From Methyloceanibacter sp. (GTDB taxonomy: Bacteria > Pseudomonadota > Alphaproteobacteria > Rhizobiales > Methyloligellaceae), in assembly GCA_016649675.1 (NCBI GenBank), contig JAENXG010000003.1, forward strand, positions 1-32,312: a stretch of 32,312 nucleotides of DNA. The letters run 5' to 3'. This document shows, in pieces, positions 7,613-15,282 of the stretch; the stretch's first letter is position 1, and every line of letters begins with the position of its first letter. A model generated the notes under the pieces. That model was not told the origin of the DNA and did no database searches. It worked only from the letters and a program-made list of their open reading frames with translations. The position numbers and the translations under genes are program-made.

Positions 7613-8473
7613 GTGTCCCAGGAATTTGCCATCAAGCGCGTGACCGCGCCGGACATCGCCAAGCGCAAAGGGGGCGCCCCGATCGTGGGGCTCACCGCCT
7701 ATCACGCCCATACCGCGCGCATCATCGACCCTCACGTCGATTTCCTCCTCGTCGGCGACTCCCTCGGCATGGTGATGCATGGCTACGAGACGACCGTGCC
7801 GGTGCCGCTCGATCTCATGATCATGCATGCCCAGGCCGTGGTGCGGGGCTCGAGCCGCGCTCTCGTCGTGGTCGACATGCCGTTCGGCTCCTATGAGGAG
7901 AACCCGTCGATCGCCTTCCGCAACGCCGCTCGCGTGCTGAAGGAGACGGGCTGCGGCGCGATCAAGCTCGAAGGCGGCGCCCATATGGCTGAGACCATCC
8001 GCTATCTCACCGAGCGCGGCATCCCGGTGATGAGCCATATCGGCATGACGCCCCAGGCCATCAACACCATCGGCAGCTTCAAGCCCCGCGGCCGCTTCCG
8101 CTCGGAATGGGCGGCATTCGAGGCGGATGCCCGCGCCATCGCCGAGGCCGGCGCCTTCGCCGTCGTGATCGAGGCCCTTGCCGAGCTCCTCGCCGCGCGC
8201 ATCACCAAGCAGATCCCGATCCCCACCATCGGCATCGGCGCTTCGGCCGAGTGCGATGGGCAAATCCTCGTGCTCGAGGACATGCTCGGGCTCTCCCCGC
8301 GCGTGCCCAAATTCGTCAAGGAATATGCTCAGATCGGCGACGGCATCGAGGCTGCCGTGAAGGCGTTTGCGGGCGAGGTCCGCACCAGAGCCTTCCCCTC
8401 CGCCGAGTACACTTATCCGATGTGCGACGAAGCGCCAGAAGTCACGAAAAAGACCAAAATGACAGGCAGTTAG
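7613..8473 (+). CDS. panB: 3-methyl-2-oxobutanoate hydroxymethyltransferase
   Basis: PanB transfers a hydroxymethyl group from methylene-tetrahydrofolate to alpha-ketoisovalerate, the first committed step of pantothenate (coenzyme A) synthesis. The 286-residue protein shows the family's metal ligands: Asp49 in LVGDSLGMV, Asp88 in VVVDMPFGSY and Glu120 in IKLEGG, with the probable catalytic Glu187 in AFAVVIEAL. The GTG at 7613 is chosen because the protein then begins just ahead of the conserved VTAPDIAKRKG and a GAGGAG lies about 10 bp upstream; a TTG at 7595 would add six residues and start inside the tandem repeat. panC is not adjacent. Identification is firm. Confidence 0.97.
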   Translation: MSQEFAIKRVTAPDIAKRKGGAPIVGLTAYHAHTARIIDPHVDFLLVGDSLGMVMHGYETTVPVPLDLMIMHAQAVVRGSSRALVVVDMPFGSYEENPSIAFRNAARVLKETGCGAIKLEGGAHMAETIRYLTERGIPVMSHIGMTPQAINTIGSFKPRGRFRSEWAAFEADARAIAEAGAFAVVIEALAELLAARITKQIPIPTIGIGASAECDGQILVLEDMLGLSPRVPKFVKEYAQIGDGIEAAVKAFAGEVRTRAFPSAEYTYPMCDEAPEVTKKTKMTGS

Positions 8474-8562
8474 CCTCGTTCGGGCCTCTCACTTACCTCA
8501 TCGGCCGATTGGCCCCTCGGCTCTTTACCTTGCGCACGCAAGAGGCCTTCACTATACGGCGG

Positions 8563-8584
8563 GAGGAGCCGCAGGCGGCTCCTC
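8563..8584. terminator. Perfect 22-nt palindrome downstream of panB
   Basis: GAGGAGCCGC (8563-8572) and GCGGCTCCTC (8575-8584) are perfectly complementary with AG between, giving a very stable hairpin. There is no T-run after it, so it is not a classical Rho-independent terminator. It may block 3' exonucleases or act as a protein site between panB and the yfgM-like gene. Confidence 0.4.
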
Positions 8585-8623
8585 AAGACATCCGCCTCGT
8601 CACGTCATAAGAGTCCGCTGCCG

Positions 8624-9307
8624 ATGACCGACCGTGATTCCTTTCTTCGCGAGGTGGACGAGGCCGTCCGCCAAGACCAGTACAGGAAGCTGTGGGACAA
8701 CTACGGCGTCTATGCGCTCGCTGGGGCGTTGCTGATCGTGGCGGGCGTCGCGGCCTATAAAGGCTGGTCCTATTGGCAGGAGCGCCAGGCGCAAGACGCC
8801 GGCGCGAAGTTCAGCGAAGCCTTGACGCTCGAGGGCGGAGACGACGAGGCCAAGGCGCACGAGCTGCTGACATCGCTGGCGGCGCAGGGGCCTGAGGGCT
8901 ACCGTGCGCTGGCGCGCTTCCAGCTCGCCGCGGCCGAGGCGAAAGCCGGCGACATCGACAAGGCGGTCGCCGATTATGACGCACTCGCCAGCGACGCGAG
9001 CGTCGATCAGATCCTGCAAGGCCACGCCGCGCTGCAAGCCGCCGCGCTCAGGCTCGACAAGGCGGATTACGCCGAGATGGAGCGCCGCCTCAAAGGCCTC
9101 GTCGATTCCAACAGCGCCTGGAGATTTTCTGCCCGCGAGCTGCTCGGCCTGTCGGCCTATAGGCTTAACAATAAGCGGGAGGCCGAGAAGCAGTTCAGCG
9201 CGCTGATCGGCGATGAGGACACGCCTCCGAACTTGCGGGAACGCGCCGACATGATGCTGGCACTCATCGTGGGGACCCCGCAGTCGTTGAGCACGACGGC
9301 GAAATAG
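8624..9307 (+). CDS. YfgM-like ancillary SecYEG translocon subunit (TPR-like, single membrane anchor)
   Basis: A 227-residue inner-membrane protein with a short cytoplasmic N-terminus (MTDRDSFLREVDEAVRQDQYRKLWDNYG), one membrane helix at about 29-50 (YALAGALLIVAGVAAYKGWSYW) and a periplasmic region of TPR-like helical pairs (about 55-210), matching TPR_21/YfgM proteins. In E. coli YfgM associates with PpiD and the SecYEG translocon. The context strengthens the call: a BamB-like gene follows after 26 bp and der after that, the same order as yfgM-bamB-der in enterobacteria. Sequence similarity to E. coli YfgM is low, so the functional transfer relies partly on synteny. Confidence 0.85.
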   Translation: MTDRDSFLREVDEAVRQDQYRKLWDNYGVYALAGALLIVAGVAAYKGWSYWQERQAQDAGAKFSEALTLEGGDDEAKAHELLTSLAAQGPEGYRALARFQLAAAEAKAGDIDKAVADYDALASDASVDQILQGHAALQAAALRLDKADYAEMERRLKGLVDSNSAWRFSARELLGLSAYRLNNKREAEKQFSALIGDEDTPPNLRERADMMLALIVGTPQSLSTTAK

Positions 9308-9333
9308 CTCGCGAACCGAAGGGTGGCTCGAAA

Positions 9334-10674
9334 TTGGGCCGGGGTCAAACACGGGGAATTGGCGGCCGCCTTCTCGGCGCGGGCCTTGCAACGGCCGTCG
9401 CCTTGAGCCTTGCCGGCTGCAGCGGTCCGCTTGCCAACATCCGTAATCCCTTCGCCAAGAAAGAAGAGATCCTGCCGGGCGAGCGTATCCCCGTCATCAC
9501 CGATCCGAGCCTGACCAATATCGATCAAGCTGCGGCGGGAAAGCCGATTGCCCTTCCGCCGGCGCAAGCGAATGCCTCCTGGACGCAGCCGGGCGGCACG
9601 CCTGCCAACAATCTCGGCCATCTCGCCCTGAACGATCAGGTGCAGAAGGTGTGGTCGGCCGACGCGGGGACCGGATCGTCGTCGAGCGGACGCTTGAGCG
9701 CTGTGCCGCTCGTCGCCGACGGCAAGGTGTTCACCCTCGATGCGGGCGGCACGGTCTCGGCCTTCTCCTCGGCGAGCGGCGCCAAGCTGTGGACGGCGAG
9801 CGTGACGCCTGCGACCGAGAAGCGAAAGGAAGGCTTTGGCGGCGGGCTCGCTCTCGACGGCGGCCATCTCTACGTGACCACGGGCTATGGCACGGTCGTT
9901 GGCATCGACACCGGCAACGGCGGCATCCTGTGGACGAAGCCAGTCGGCAGCCCGGTCCGCAGCTCTCCCACGGCGGCCGGCGGCAAGATCTATTTCGTGT
10001 CCACCGACAATGTGTTGCATGCTTTGAGCGGCGCCGACGGCCAGGAGCTGTGGACGGCGCGAGGTCTGCCGGAACCAGCGAGCCTGCTCAGCAATGTGAG
10101 CCCTGCGGTCAGTAGCGGCATCGTCGTGGCGCCGTTCCCCGCAGGCGACGTTGCGGCCTATGAGGCGGTAACCGGCAAGGCGGCCTGGAGCGAATCGTTG
10201 ACGCGCTCGACTGAAACCACGGCCGCCGGAATCCTGGGAGACCCGGCGCGGCCCGTGATCGACCATGGCGTCGTGTTCGCCATCAGCCATGGCGGCAAGA
10301 TGACGGCCTCGTCGGAAGCCTCCGGCGAGTGGCTGTGGTCGCGCAATATCGCCAGCATGCAGATGCCGTGGGTCGCGGGCGATACCGTCTATGTCGTGGA
10401 CCTGGGCGGCAAGCTCTTCGCGCTCGCCCGCGCCGACGGCAAGGTGCGCTGGGCGGTCGATCTTCCCGGCAGCACGCGCTGGAGCGGTCCGGTGCTTGCG
10501 GGCGGCAAGCTGTGGCTCGTGTCGGCGGAAGGGGTCCTGGTCGGGGCCGATGCGCGGACCGGACAGGTTGCTACCACCCTCGATCTCGGCACGCCCGTCT
10601 TCGTCGCGCCGGTTGTGGCCGGCGGCCGCATGTATATCTTGGCCGACAACGCCACGCTGATCGCCCTCAACTAG
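9334..10674 (+). CDS. bamB: BamB-like outer-membrane lipoprotein (PQQ-type beta-propeller)
   Basis: A 446-residue lipoprotein: a signal peptide ends in the lipobox LAGC with Cys29 as the lipidation site. The mature part is a series of PQQ/WD-like beta-propeller blades with the recurring pattern G-x-x-L-W-T/S, for example GAKLWTASV, GGILWTKPV, GQELWTARG, GEWLWSRNI and GKVRWAVDL. BamB is the propeller subunit of the beta-barrel assembly machine that inserts outer-membrane proteins. The start is TTG at 9334, required to give a normal signal peptide; no ATG lies in a suitable place. It sits between the yfgM-like gene and der, as in E. coli, and is probably cotranscribed with them. A general PQQ-repeat protein is the fallback description. 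Confidence 0.9.
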   Translation: MGRGQTRGIGGRLLGAGLATAVALSLAGCSGPLANIRNPFAKKEEILPGERIPVITDPSLTNIDQAAAGKPIALPPAQANASWTQPGGTPANNLGHLALNDQVQKVWSADAGTGSSSSGRLSAVPLVADGKVFTLDAGGTVSAFSSASGAKLWTASVTPATEKRKEGFGGGLALDGGHLYVTTGYGTVVGIDTGNGGILWTKPVGSPVRSSPTAAGGKIYFVSTDNVLHALSGADGQELWTARGLPEPASLLSNVSPAVSSGIVVAPFPAGDVAAYEAVTGKAAWSESLTRSTETTAAGILGDPARPVIDHGVVFAISHGGKMTASSEASGEWLWSRNIASMQMPWVAGDTVYVVDLGGKLFALARADGKVRWAVDLPGSTRWSGPVLAGGKLWLVSAEGVLVGADARTGQVATTLDLGTPVFVAPVVAGGRMYILADNATLIALN

Positions 10675-10728
10675 AGGCGCGTCAGGCAAGCATAGTAGCG
10701 TCCGCAAGCTTCCGCTCCGAAGGGTCCA

Positions 10729-12099
10729 ATGGCCTTCACCATCGCCATCGTCGGACGGCCGAATGTCGGCAAGTCCACCCTGTTCAACCGTCTCGCCGGC
10801 AAGAAGCTCGCTCTCGTCGACGATCAGCCGGGTCTGACCCGCGACCGGCGCGAGGCCGAGACTACACTCGGGCCCTGCGCCGTGAAGCTGATCGATACCG
10901 CAGGTCTTGAGCCTGGCGATCAGGGGCTTACGCCGCGCATGCGCCAACAGACGGAAGCGGCCATTGAGCAGGCCGATCTCGTGGTCTTTCTTATCGATGC
11001 GCGGGCAGGGGTGCTGGGCGCCGACGAGATCCTCGCCGATCTCGTGCGAAGCTCGGGCAAGCCCGTGATCCTCGCCGCAAACAAATGCGAGGGCCGCGCG
11101 GCCGAGCCCGGGGTCTACGAGGCCTATGCGCTCGGCCTCGGCGACCCGCTGCCGATCTCGGCCGAGCATGGCTTGGGCTATGGCGAGCTGAGCGAGGCCA
11201 TCGAGGAGGCCTGCCGCAAAGGCGGCGCGGTCACCGAAGTCGCACACCAGGAGGCCGAGAACGAGGCCGAGGTTGAGGCTGAGGCCACGGTCCCGCATCC
11301 TCTGCGCATCGCCATCGTCGGACGGCCGAATGTCGGCAAGTCCACCCTCGTCAACGCGCTTCTTGGCGAAGAGCGCATGATCACGGGCCCCGAGGCGGGG
11401 ATCACCCGCGACGCGGTTGCCTCCGAGTTTGCCTGGGACGGCAGGTCTTTGCTTCTGTTCGACACCGCCGGGCTCAGGCGCAAGATGCGGGTGGAGGGCC
11501 GCGCCGAGGAGCTCTCGGTTGGCGACGCGCTGAAAGCCATCCGCTTCGCCGAGGTCGTAGTGCTGCTGCTCGATGCCGAGCAACCTTTCGAGAAGCAGGA
11601 TCTTCAGATCGCCGACCTGATTGCGCAAGAGGGACGCGGTCTCGTCATTGCCATCAACAAATGGGATCTGGTGCGCGACCGCGAGAAGCGCCTCAACGAG
11701 CTCCGCGAGACCTGCCAGCGACTCCTGCCGCAGGTGAAGGGCGTGGCGCTGGTGACGGTCTCGGCGCTCGGCGGGAAGGGCCTCGGCAAGCTCATGCAGG
11801 CGGTCCTCACGGCCGACGAATTGTGGAACCGGAGGCTTCCCACCCACGCGCTCAATCAATGGCTACGCGCTGTCGTCGAAGCGCACGCGCCTCCGGCGGC
11901 GTCGGGTCGGCGCATCAAGCTCAGATACATCACCCAGGCCAATGCGCGGCCTCCGACCTTCGTGCTGTTCTGCTCGCGGCCGAAGGCGTTGCCGGAGTCC
12001 TACACGCGCTATCTGGTGAACGCCTTGCGCGAGGACTTCGACATGCCGGGCGTGCCGATCAGGCTCAATCTGCGCAAAGGCGACAACCCGTATGTGTGA
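10729..12099 (+). CDS. der: Ribosome biogenesis GTPase Der (EngA)
   Basis: Der is an essential tandem GTPase that acts in maturation of the 50S ribosomal subunit. This 456-residue copy has two complete G domains, with P-loops GRPNVGKS starting at residues 9 and 198, G3 motifs DTAGLEPG and DTAGLRRK, and G4 motifs NKCE and NKWD, and a C-terminal KH-like domain ending in VPIRLNLRKGDNPYV. NKCE instead of NKxD in the first domain is a conservative change (Glu for Asp). An acidic linker (about 170-190) separates the domains. The two P-loop-coding stretches are identical in DNA over 42 bp (10740-10781 and 11307-11348). Identification is firm. Confidence 0.98.
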   Translation: MAFTIAIVGRPNVGKSTLFNRLAGKKLALVDDQPGLTRDRREAETTLGPCAVKLIDTAGLEPGDQGLTPRMRQQTEAAIEQADLVVFLIDARAGVLGADEILADLVRSSGKPVILAANKCEGRAAEPGVYEAYALGLGDPLPISAEHGLGYGELSEAIEEACRKGGAVTEVAHQEAENEAEVEAEATVPHPLRIAIVGRPNVGKSTLVNALLGEERMITGPEAGITRDAVASEFAWDGRSLLLFDTAGLRRKMRVEGRAEELSVGDALKAIRFAEVVVLLLDAEQPFEKQDLQIADLIAQEGRGLVIAINKWDLVRDREKRLNELRETCQRLLPQVKGVALVTVSALGGKGLGKLMQAVLTADELWNRRLPTHALNQWLRAVVEAHAPPAASGRRIKLRYITQANARPPTFVLFCSRPKALPESYTRYLVNALREDFDMPGVPIRLNLRKGDNPYV

Positions 12100-12114
12100 G
12101 TTGGTCTTCTGTTT

Positions 12115-12163
12115 GAGCATGATCTTATCGGAAAGCCGGTTCCCACTTTTCCGGATCATGCTC
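12115..12163. repeat. Interspersed palindrome of the Hyphomicrobiales GAGCATGATC type
   Basis: A 49-bp element with 10-bp perfect terminal inverted repeats, GAGCATGATC (12115-12124) and GATCATGCTC (12154-12163), and an internal arm CGGAAA...TTTCCG around GCCGGTTCCCAC. I recognise this layout as a very common intergenic repeat in rhizobial and related genomes. Here it fills the whole gap between der and holC and ends 2 bp before the holC ATG. A second, degenerate half copy is at 14194-14222. Confidence 0.85.
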
Positions 12164-12165
12164 TG

Positions 12166-12627
12166 ATGGGCGGCGGCGGCACGGAAGTCTATTTCTATCA
12201 TTTGGAACGGGGCTCGCTCGAACAGGTGCTGCCGACGCTGCTCGAGCTCTCGCTCAAGCGCGGCTGGCGCGCCGCCGTCCAGGCTGCGAGCGAGGAGCGC
12301 GTCGAGGCGCTCAATACGCTGCTATGGACCTATCGCGAGGAGAGCTTCCTGCCCCATGGGACGGCGCGCGACGGACGCGCAGGCGCCCATCCCATCTATT
12401 TGACAGCGGGCGACGACAACCCGAACGAGGCAAAAATCCGCTTTCTGGTCGACGGCGCCACGCTGGCGGATGCATCGCCTTACACCCGCGTCGCTTACGT
12501 CTTCGACGGCGGCGACCAGGACGCGGTCTCCCGGGCGCGTGCCGAGTGGCAGGCGGCGAAGGCCCGAGGCCACGCCGTGAGCTATTGGCAGCAGGATGCC
12601 GACGGGCGCTGGCAGCAGAAGGCGTGA
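12166..12627 (+). CDS. holC: DNA polymerase III chi subunit
   Basis: HolC is the clamp-loader accessory subunit that links the replicase to single-strand binding protein. The 153-residue protein matches the family: TEVYFYHLERGSLEQVLPTLLELSLKRGW at the N-terminus, the LWTYREESFLPHG signature at about 51-64, IYLTAGDDNPNEA, and the C-terminal VFDGGDQDAVSRARAEW followed by a helix and GRWQQKA. The ATG at 12166 adds a few glycines before the usual TEV start; no other start gives the conserved first strand. There is no room for a normal ribosome site outside the repeat that precedes it, so its translation signal lies inside or is replaced by that element. Confidence 0.95.
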   Translation: MGGGGTEVYFYHLERGSLEQVLPTLLELSLKRGWRAAVQAASEERVEALNTLLWTYREESFLPHGTARDGRAGAHPIYLTAGDDNPNEAKIRFLVDGATLADASPYTRVAYVFDGGDQDAVSRARAEWQAAKARGHAVSYWQQDADGRWQQKA

Positions 12628-12709
12628 GGGGCTCGCGCCGCTTAAGCGCGTCACCGTCGGTTGATCCAGATCAGCGCCCGGGCGTCTTTACTTCTCTATC
12701 TATGCCGCC

Positions 12710-12738
12710 TTGTAGCTGTCATGACGGGCCGGTATAAG
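12710..12738 (+). promoter_or_regulatory. Candidate promoter of ndk
   Basis: TTGTAG (12710-12715) and TATAAG (12733-12738) are separated by 17 bp, and an AGGGGA ribosome site (12761-12766) follows. The -10 matches the consensus at five of six positions, the -35 at three. The transcript would have a leader of about 30 nt before the ATG at 12776. Confidence 0.4.
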
Positions 12739-12775
12739 CCCGCGTAATTCCAAACACCTAAGGGGACTTGTGGCT

Positions 12776-13198
12776 ATGGCCAGTGAACGCACGCTTTCAA
12801 TCATCAAGCCTGACGCCACAGAGCGGAACATCACCGGGCTGATCGTCGCCAGGCTCGAAGGTGCGGGGCTTCGCGTGATCGCGCAGAAGCGGGTGTGGTG
12901 GAAGAAGAAAGAGGCGAAGAAGTTCTACGACATCCACCAGGGCCAGCCTTTCTTCAAGGACCTCGTCGGCTTCATGACCTCGGGCCCGATCGTGCTGCAG
13001 GTGCTTGAGGGCGAGGACGCCATCGCCAGGAACCGTGAGGTGATGGGGGCGACCAATCCGGTCGATGCGGCGCCCGGCTCCATCCGCAAGGAGTTTGCCG
13101 TCAATCTGCAGCGGAATTCCGTGCACGGCTCCGACAGTCCGGAGACGGCCAAGCGCGAGATCGGGCTCTGCTTCAAGAAGAGCGAGATCGTGGGCTAG
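12776..13198 (+). CDS. ndk: Nucleoside diphosphate kinase
   Basis: Ndk transfers the gamma phosphate between nucleoside di- and triphosphates through a phosphohistidine. With the ATG at 12776 the protein has 140 residues, the canonical length. It starts MASERTLSIIKPDA and carries the active-site loop NSVHGSDSPETAKREI with the phosphorylated His117. The ATG is preferred over a GTG two codons earlier because AGGGGA at 12761-12766 is then spaced about 9 bp. It stands alone after holC with its own likely promoter. Identification is firm. Confidence 0.98.
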   Translation: MASERTLSIIKPDATERNITGLIVARLEGAGLRVIAQKRVWWKKKEAKKFYDIHQGQPFFKDLVGFMTSGPIVLQVLEGEDAIARNREVMGATNPVDAAPGSIRKEFAVNLQRNSVHGSDSPETAKREIGLCFKKSEIVG

Positions 13199-13210
13199 GG
13201 CTCGACGATC

Positions 13211-14165
13211 CTAGCGCCTGAGGATGCCGGATCGCTTCAGCAGCCAAAAGACGATAGCTGACGCCCCGACCAGGATCGCCATCGACCACAGGAATCCGTG
13301 GCCGCTTTGGGTGAGCGGCAGTCCCCCGACATTCATGCCGAAAATTCCTGCGATCAAGGTCGCCGGCAGGAAGACCGTCGTTACGATGGCCAGCACATGG
13401 AGATTGCGATTGGTTTGCTCGGCGGTCTTGATGGTGACCTCCTCCTGAAGGAGCTGCGCCCGGTCGCGCAATGAGACGATCTCGGCATCAAGCCAATCGA
13501 GCTGCTGGACTAACTTCTTTGTCCCCAGACCGAGCGCAAATTTCTGGCCGAGGTCGAGCCCGAGCCGTTGAATGAGCGAGCGCAAGATCACGAGCTGCCG
13601 ATGCAGGCGTACGGTCGTCCGCCGAATGCGCACGAGCATTTGACCGCCCTCAGTCACATCCTCGGCGAGGATCTTCTCCTCGATGCGGTCGAGCTTGCGC
13701 GCAACGTCATCGGCCAAGCGATCGACGGCGTCGACCACGTGCTCCACGATGGTATCCAGAAGGGCCGGCACGGTTGGGACCTTGCGACCACTCCGCAGCG
13801 CATTGCGCGTCGACGCCGCTCAGCGCGCGACGGCGATCGATCAGGAGTTTCTCGGTCATGGCGAAATGGAGAAAGCCGATCTCCTCGGTGATCCCCTCGA
13901 GCCCGCAAACGAGATCGGGAAAGACGCCATAGAGGCAGCCGTCGCTCGCGTGAAGCTGCTGATGCTCGTCGGCCGCGACGAGCAGCCCCCTTGCCGCGAG
14001 GGGAAAATAGGACGCCGATCGCAAGAAGTGGCAGGCGCGTGCGTCCGCCAAGTTGAAATGGAGCCACAGCCAGCCGTCAAAGTCCTCGGCGATGGGCTGG
14101 TCGACCGCAAGCTCCTCCACGACTCCGTCTGCCTTTGAGCGAAAGGCCGAGATCAGGCCCGGCAG
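13211..14165 (-). pseudogene. CorA/ZntB-type divalent cation transporter with a frameshift
   Basis: Two overlapping frames on the minus strand each encode part of one CorA-family protein. The upstream part (about 14165 down to 13810) gives LPGLISAFR, DGWLWLHFNLADARACHFL and EITEEIGFLHFAMTEKLLI-like sequence of the cytoplasmic domain. The downstream part gives ALRSGRKVPTVPALLDTIVEHV, the long helix, then two membrane helices with the signature GMN (IAGIFGMNVGG) and a C-terminal WLLKRSGILRR. The frame changes at about 13807-13811: the reading VDA is followed in the next frame by RNALRSG, so compared with relatives as I recall them a 5-base loss (or one extra base) occurred. No good start codon is seen for the upstream part; the degenerate repeat at 14194-14222 lies just ahead of it. 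Both halves are otherwise well preserved, so the break looks recent, or is a sequence error. Confidence 0.8.
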
Positions 14166-14193
14166 AGCTTGCGCGGGAGCCGCTGGACTGGCG

Positions 14194-14222
14194 CCGGTTC
14201 CTATTTCTCGCAGATCATGCTC
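14194..14222. repeat. Degenerate half copy of the 12115-12163 palindrome
   Basis: The stretch beginning CCGGTTCCTATTT and ending GATCATGCTC aligns with 12136-12163 with only a few changes; the other half is missing. Its last base is the first base of the stop codon complement of the orphan gene at 14222, and it occupies the gap before the broken CorA-type gene. Confidence 0.65.
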
Positions 14223-14452
14223 TAGGACGTCAGCCACCCGAACTCCTGAGCCTTGGCGTGGGCAGCCTTCCAAGTCGAGACGAGAAATCGCACTCGTGCC
14301 GGGTCGGGGTCGTCTCGCATGGAATCGGTCAACACAAGGACGGGCGACATGCCGTCTTTACGATAGGTGGCCTGCTCGCCCGTGTCGGGACGGGTGACGA
14401 CGAGATCGCAATCTCGCAGAACCTGCACATCGATGTCAGCAACATCACTCAT
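14222..14452 (-). CDS. Small hypothetical protein (76 aa), unrecognised
   Basis: A 76-residue acidic protein without signal peptide or membrane segment, beginning MSDVADIDVQVLRDCDLVV and ending AQEFGWLTS. I do not recognise a family. Support for it being real is the ATG at 14452 with AGGAG 7 bp upstream, an amino-acid composition like a soluble protein, and the lack of another gene on either strand. A GTG at 14458 is a weaker start. It lies upstream of, and in the same direction as, the broken CorA-type gene, separated by the degenerate repeat, and is divergent from the cytochrome c gene. Confidence 0.6.
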   Translation of the reverse strand: MSDVADIDVQVLRDCDLVVTRPDTGEQATYRKDGMSPVLVLTDSMRDDPDPARVRFLVSTWKAAHAKAQEFGWLTS

Positions 14453-14634
14453 CGCCACGCTCCTACTTGGAGCCGCATTTTAGAACTCTTGCGATGATGT
14501 GAGAAGCCTCGTGAGTGTCACAAAGGCATTTGGGATTTGAGAGAGGCCCAAGCCAACGAATCTTGATCTGCGACAAGGCTTAAGGGCCTTGGGCGTGCCA
14601 TGGTGATTGACTTGACCATGATTGGAGCGTGCTC

Positions 14635-15252
14635 ATGACGGCCTTGCGGATGCTGTCACTTGCATTGATCGGTGCCTTGATGCTCGGCGCGGTGCTCTTG
14701 CCGCCGGCGTCGCGCTCCGTTGCCCAAGAGGGGCCCGAGGAGTGGCAACCCGGTGCGCCGCTCGGCTGGAACCTGAAGGCTCTGAGCGCCGAGCAGCAGC
14801 AGCGCATGCTCCGCTTCTCGACCTTCGTGAACGAGAAAGTCCCCGAAGCGTACCTCAAGGCAGAGAATGGCGTGGGCTACACGACCAAGGCTATTGCGGC
14901 AGGCGGCCCGATCTATGCCTCCCATTGCGCGAAGTGTCATGGCGCCACCGGACTTGGCAATGGCGCGCTCGCCCATGCGCTCAGCCCGTCGCCGGCGCTC
15001 CTTGCTTCCATGATCCAACAGCCGATCGCGATCGACCAATATCTGCTGTGGACCATCTCCGAGGGGGGCAAGCCGTTCGGCACGGCGATGCCGGCGTTCA
15101 AGACCGAGCTGACGCAAGACGAGATTTGGCAGGTTGTGGCCTATCTCCGTGCGGGCTTTCCCGCGGTCGAAGACGAGGGCGGGCCGAAGGCCAGCCCCGC
15201 CGCGCCTGCGACGACCGACGAGCCAAGCCCCGCGCCGAAGCCCAAGGGCTGA
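14635..15252 (+). CDS. Secreted class I cytochrome c
   Basis: A 205-residue exported mono-haem cytochrome. The signal peptide (MTALRMLSLALIGALMLGAVLLPPASRSVAQ) directs it to the periplasm. One haem site CAKCH (Cys98, Cys101, His102) and a distal ligand Met152 in GTAMPAF, together with ELTQDEIWQVVAYLR, define a class I fold. The region between signal and haem site (about 35-90) is long for a simple cytochrome, and the C-terminus is a Pro/Ala-rich tail. The ATG at 14635 is preferred to GTG 14629 because TTGGAG is spaced 7 bp from it. The electron-transfer partner is unknown; the neighbouring flavin-reductase-like gene, 30 bp downstream, may be cotranscribed. Confidence 0.9.
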   Translation: MTALRMLSLALIGALMLGAVLLPPASRSVAQEGPEEWQPGAPLGWNLKALSAEQQQRMLRFSTFVNEKVPEAYLKAENGVGYTTKAIAAGGPIYASHCAKCHGATGLGNGALAHALSPSPALLASMIQQPIAIDQYLLWTISEGGKPFGTAMPAFKTELTQDEIWQVVAYLRAGFPAVEDEGGPKASPAAPATTDEPSPAPKPKG

Positions 15253-15282
15253 GAGAGCTCAAGCGCGGCTGAGGCCGACAAG

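Noticed and set aside
9157..11859. Very long open frame (about 900 codons) on the minus strand opposite the yfgM-like, bamB and der genes
   Set aside because: It is antisense to three firmly identified genes, is rich in Arg, Gly, Ala and His in a shadow-like way, and shows no domain; high GC makes such frames common.
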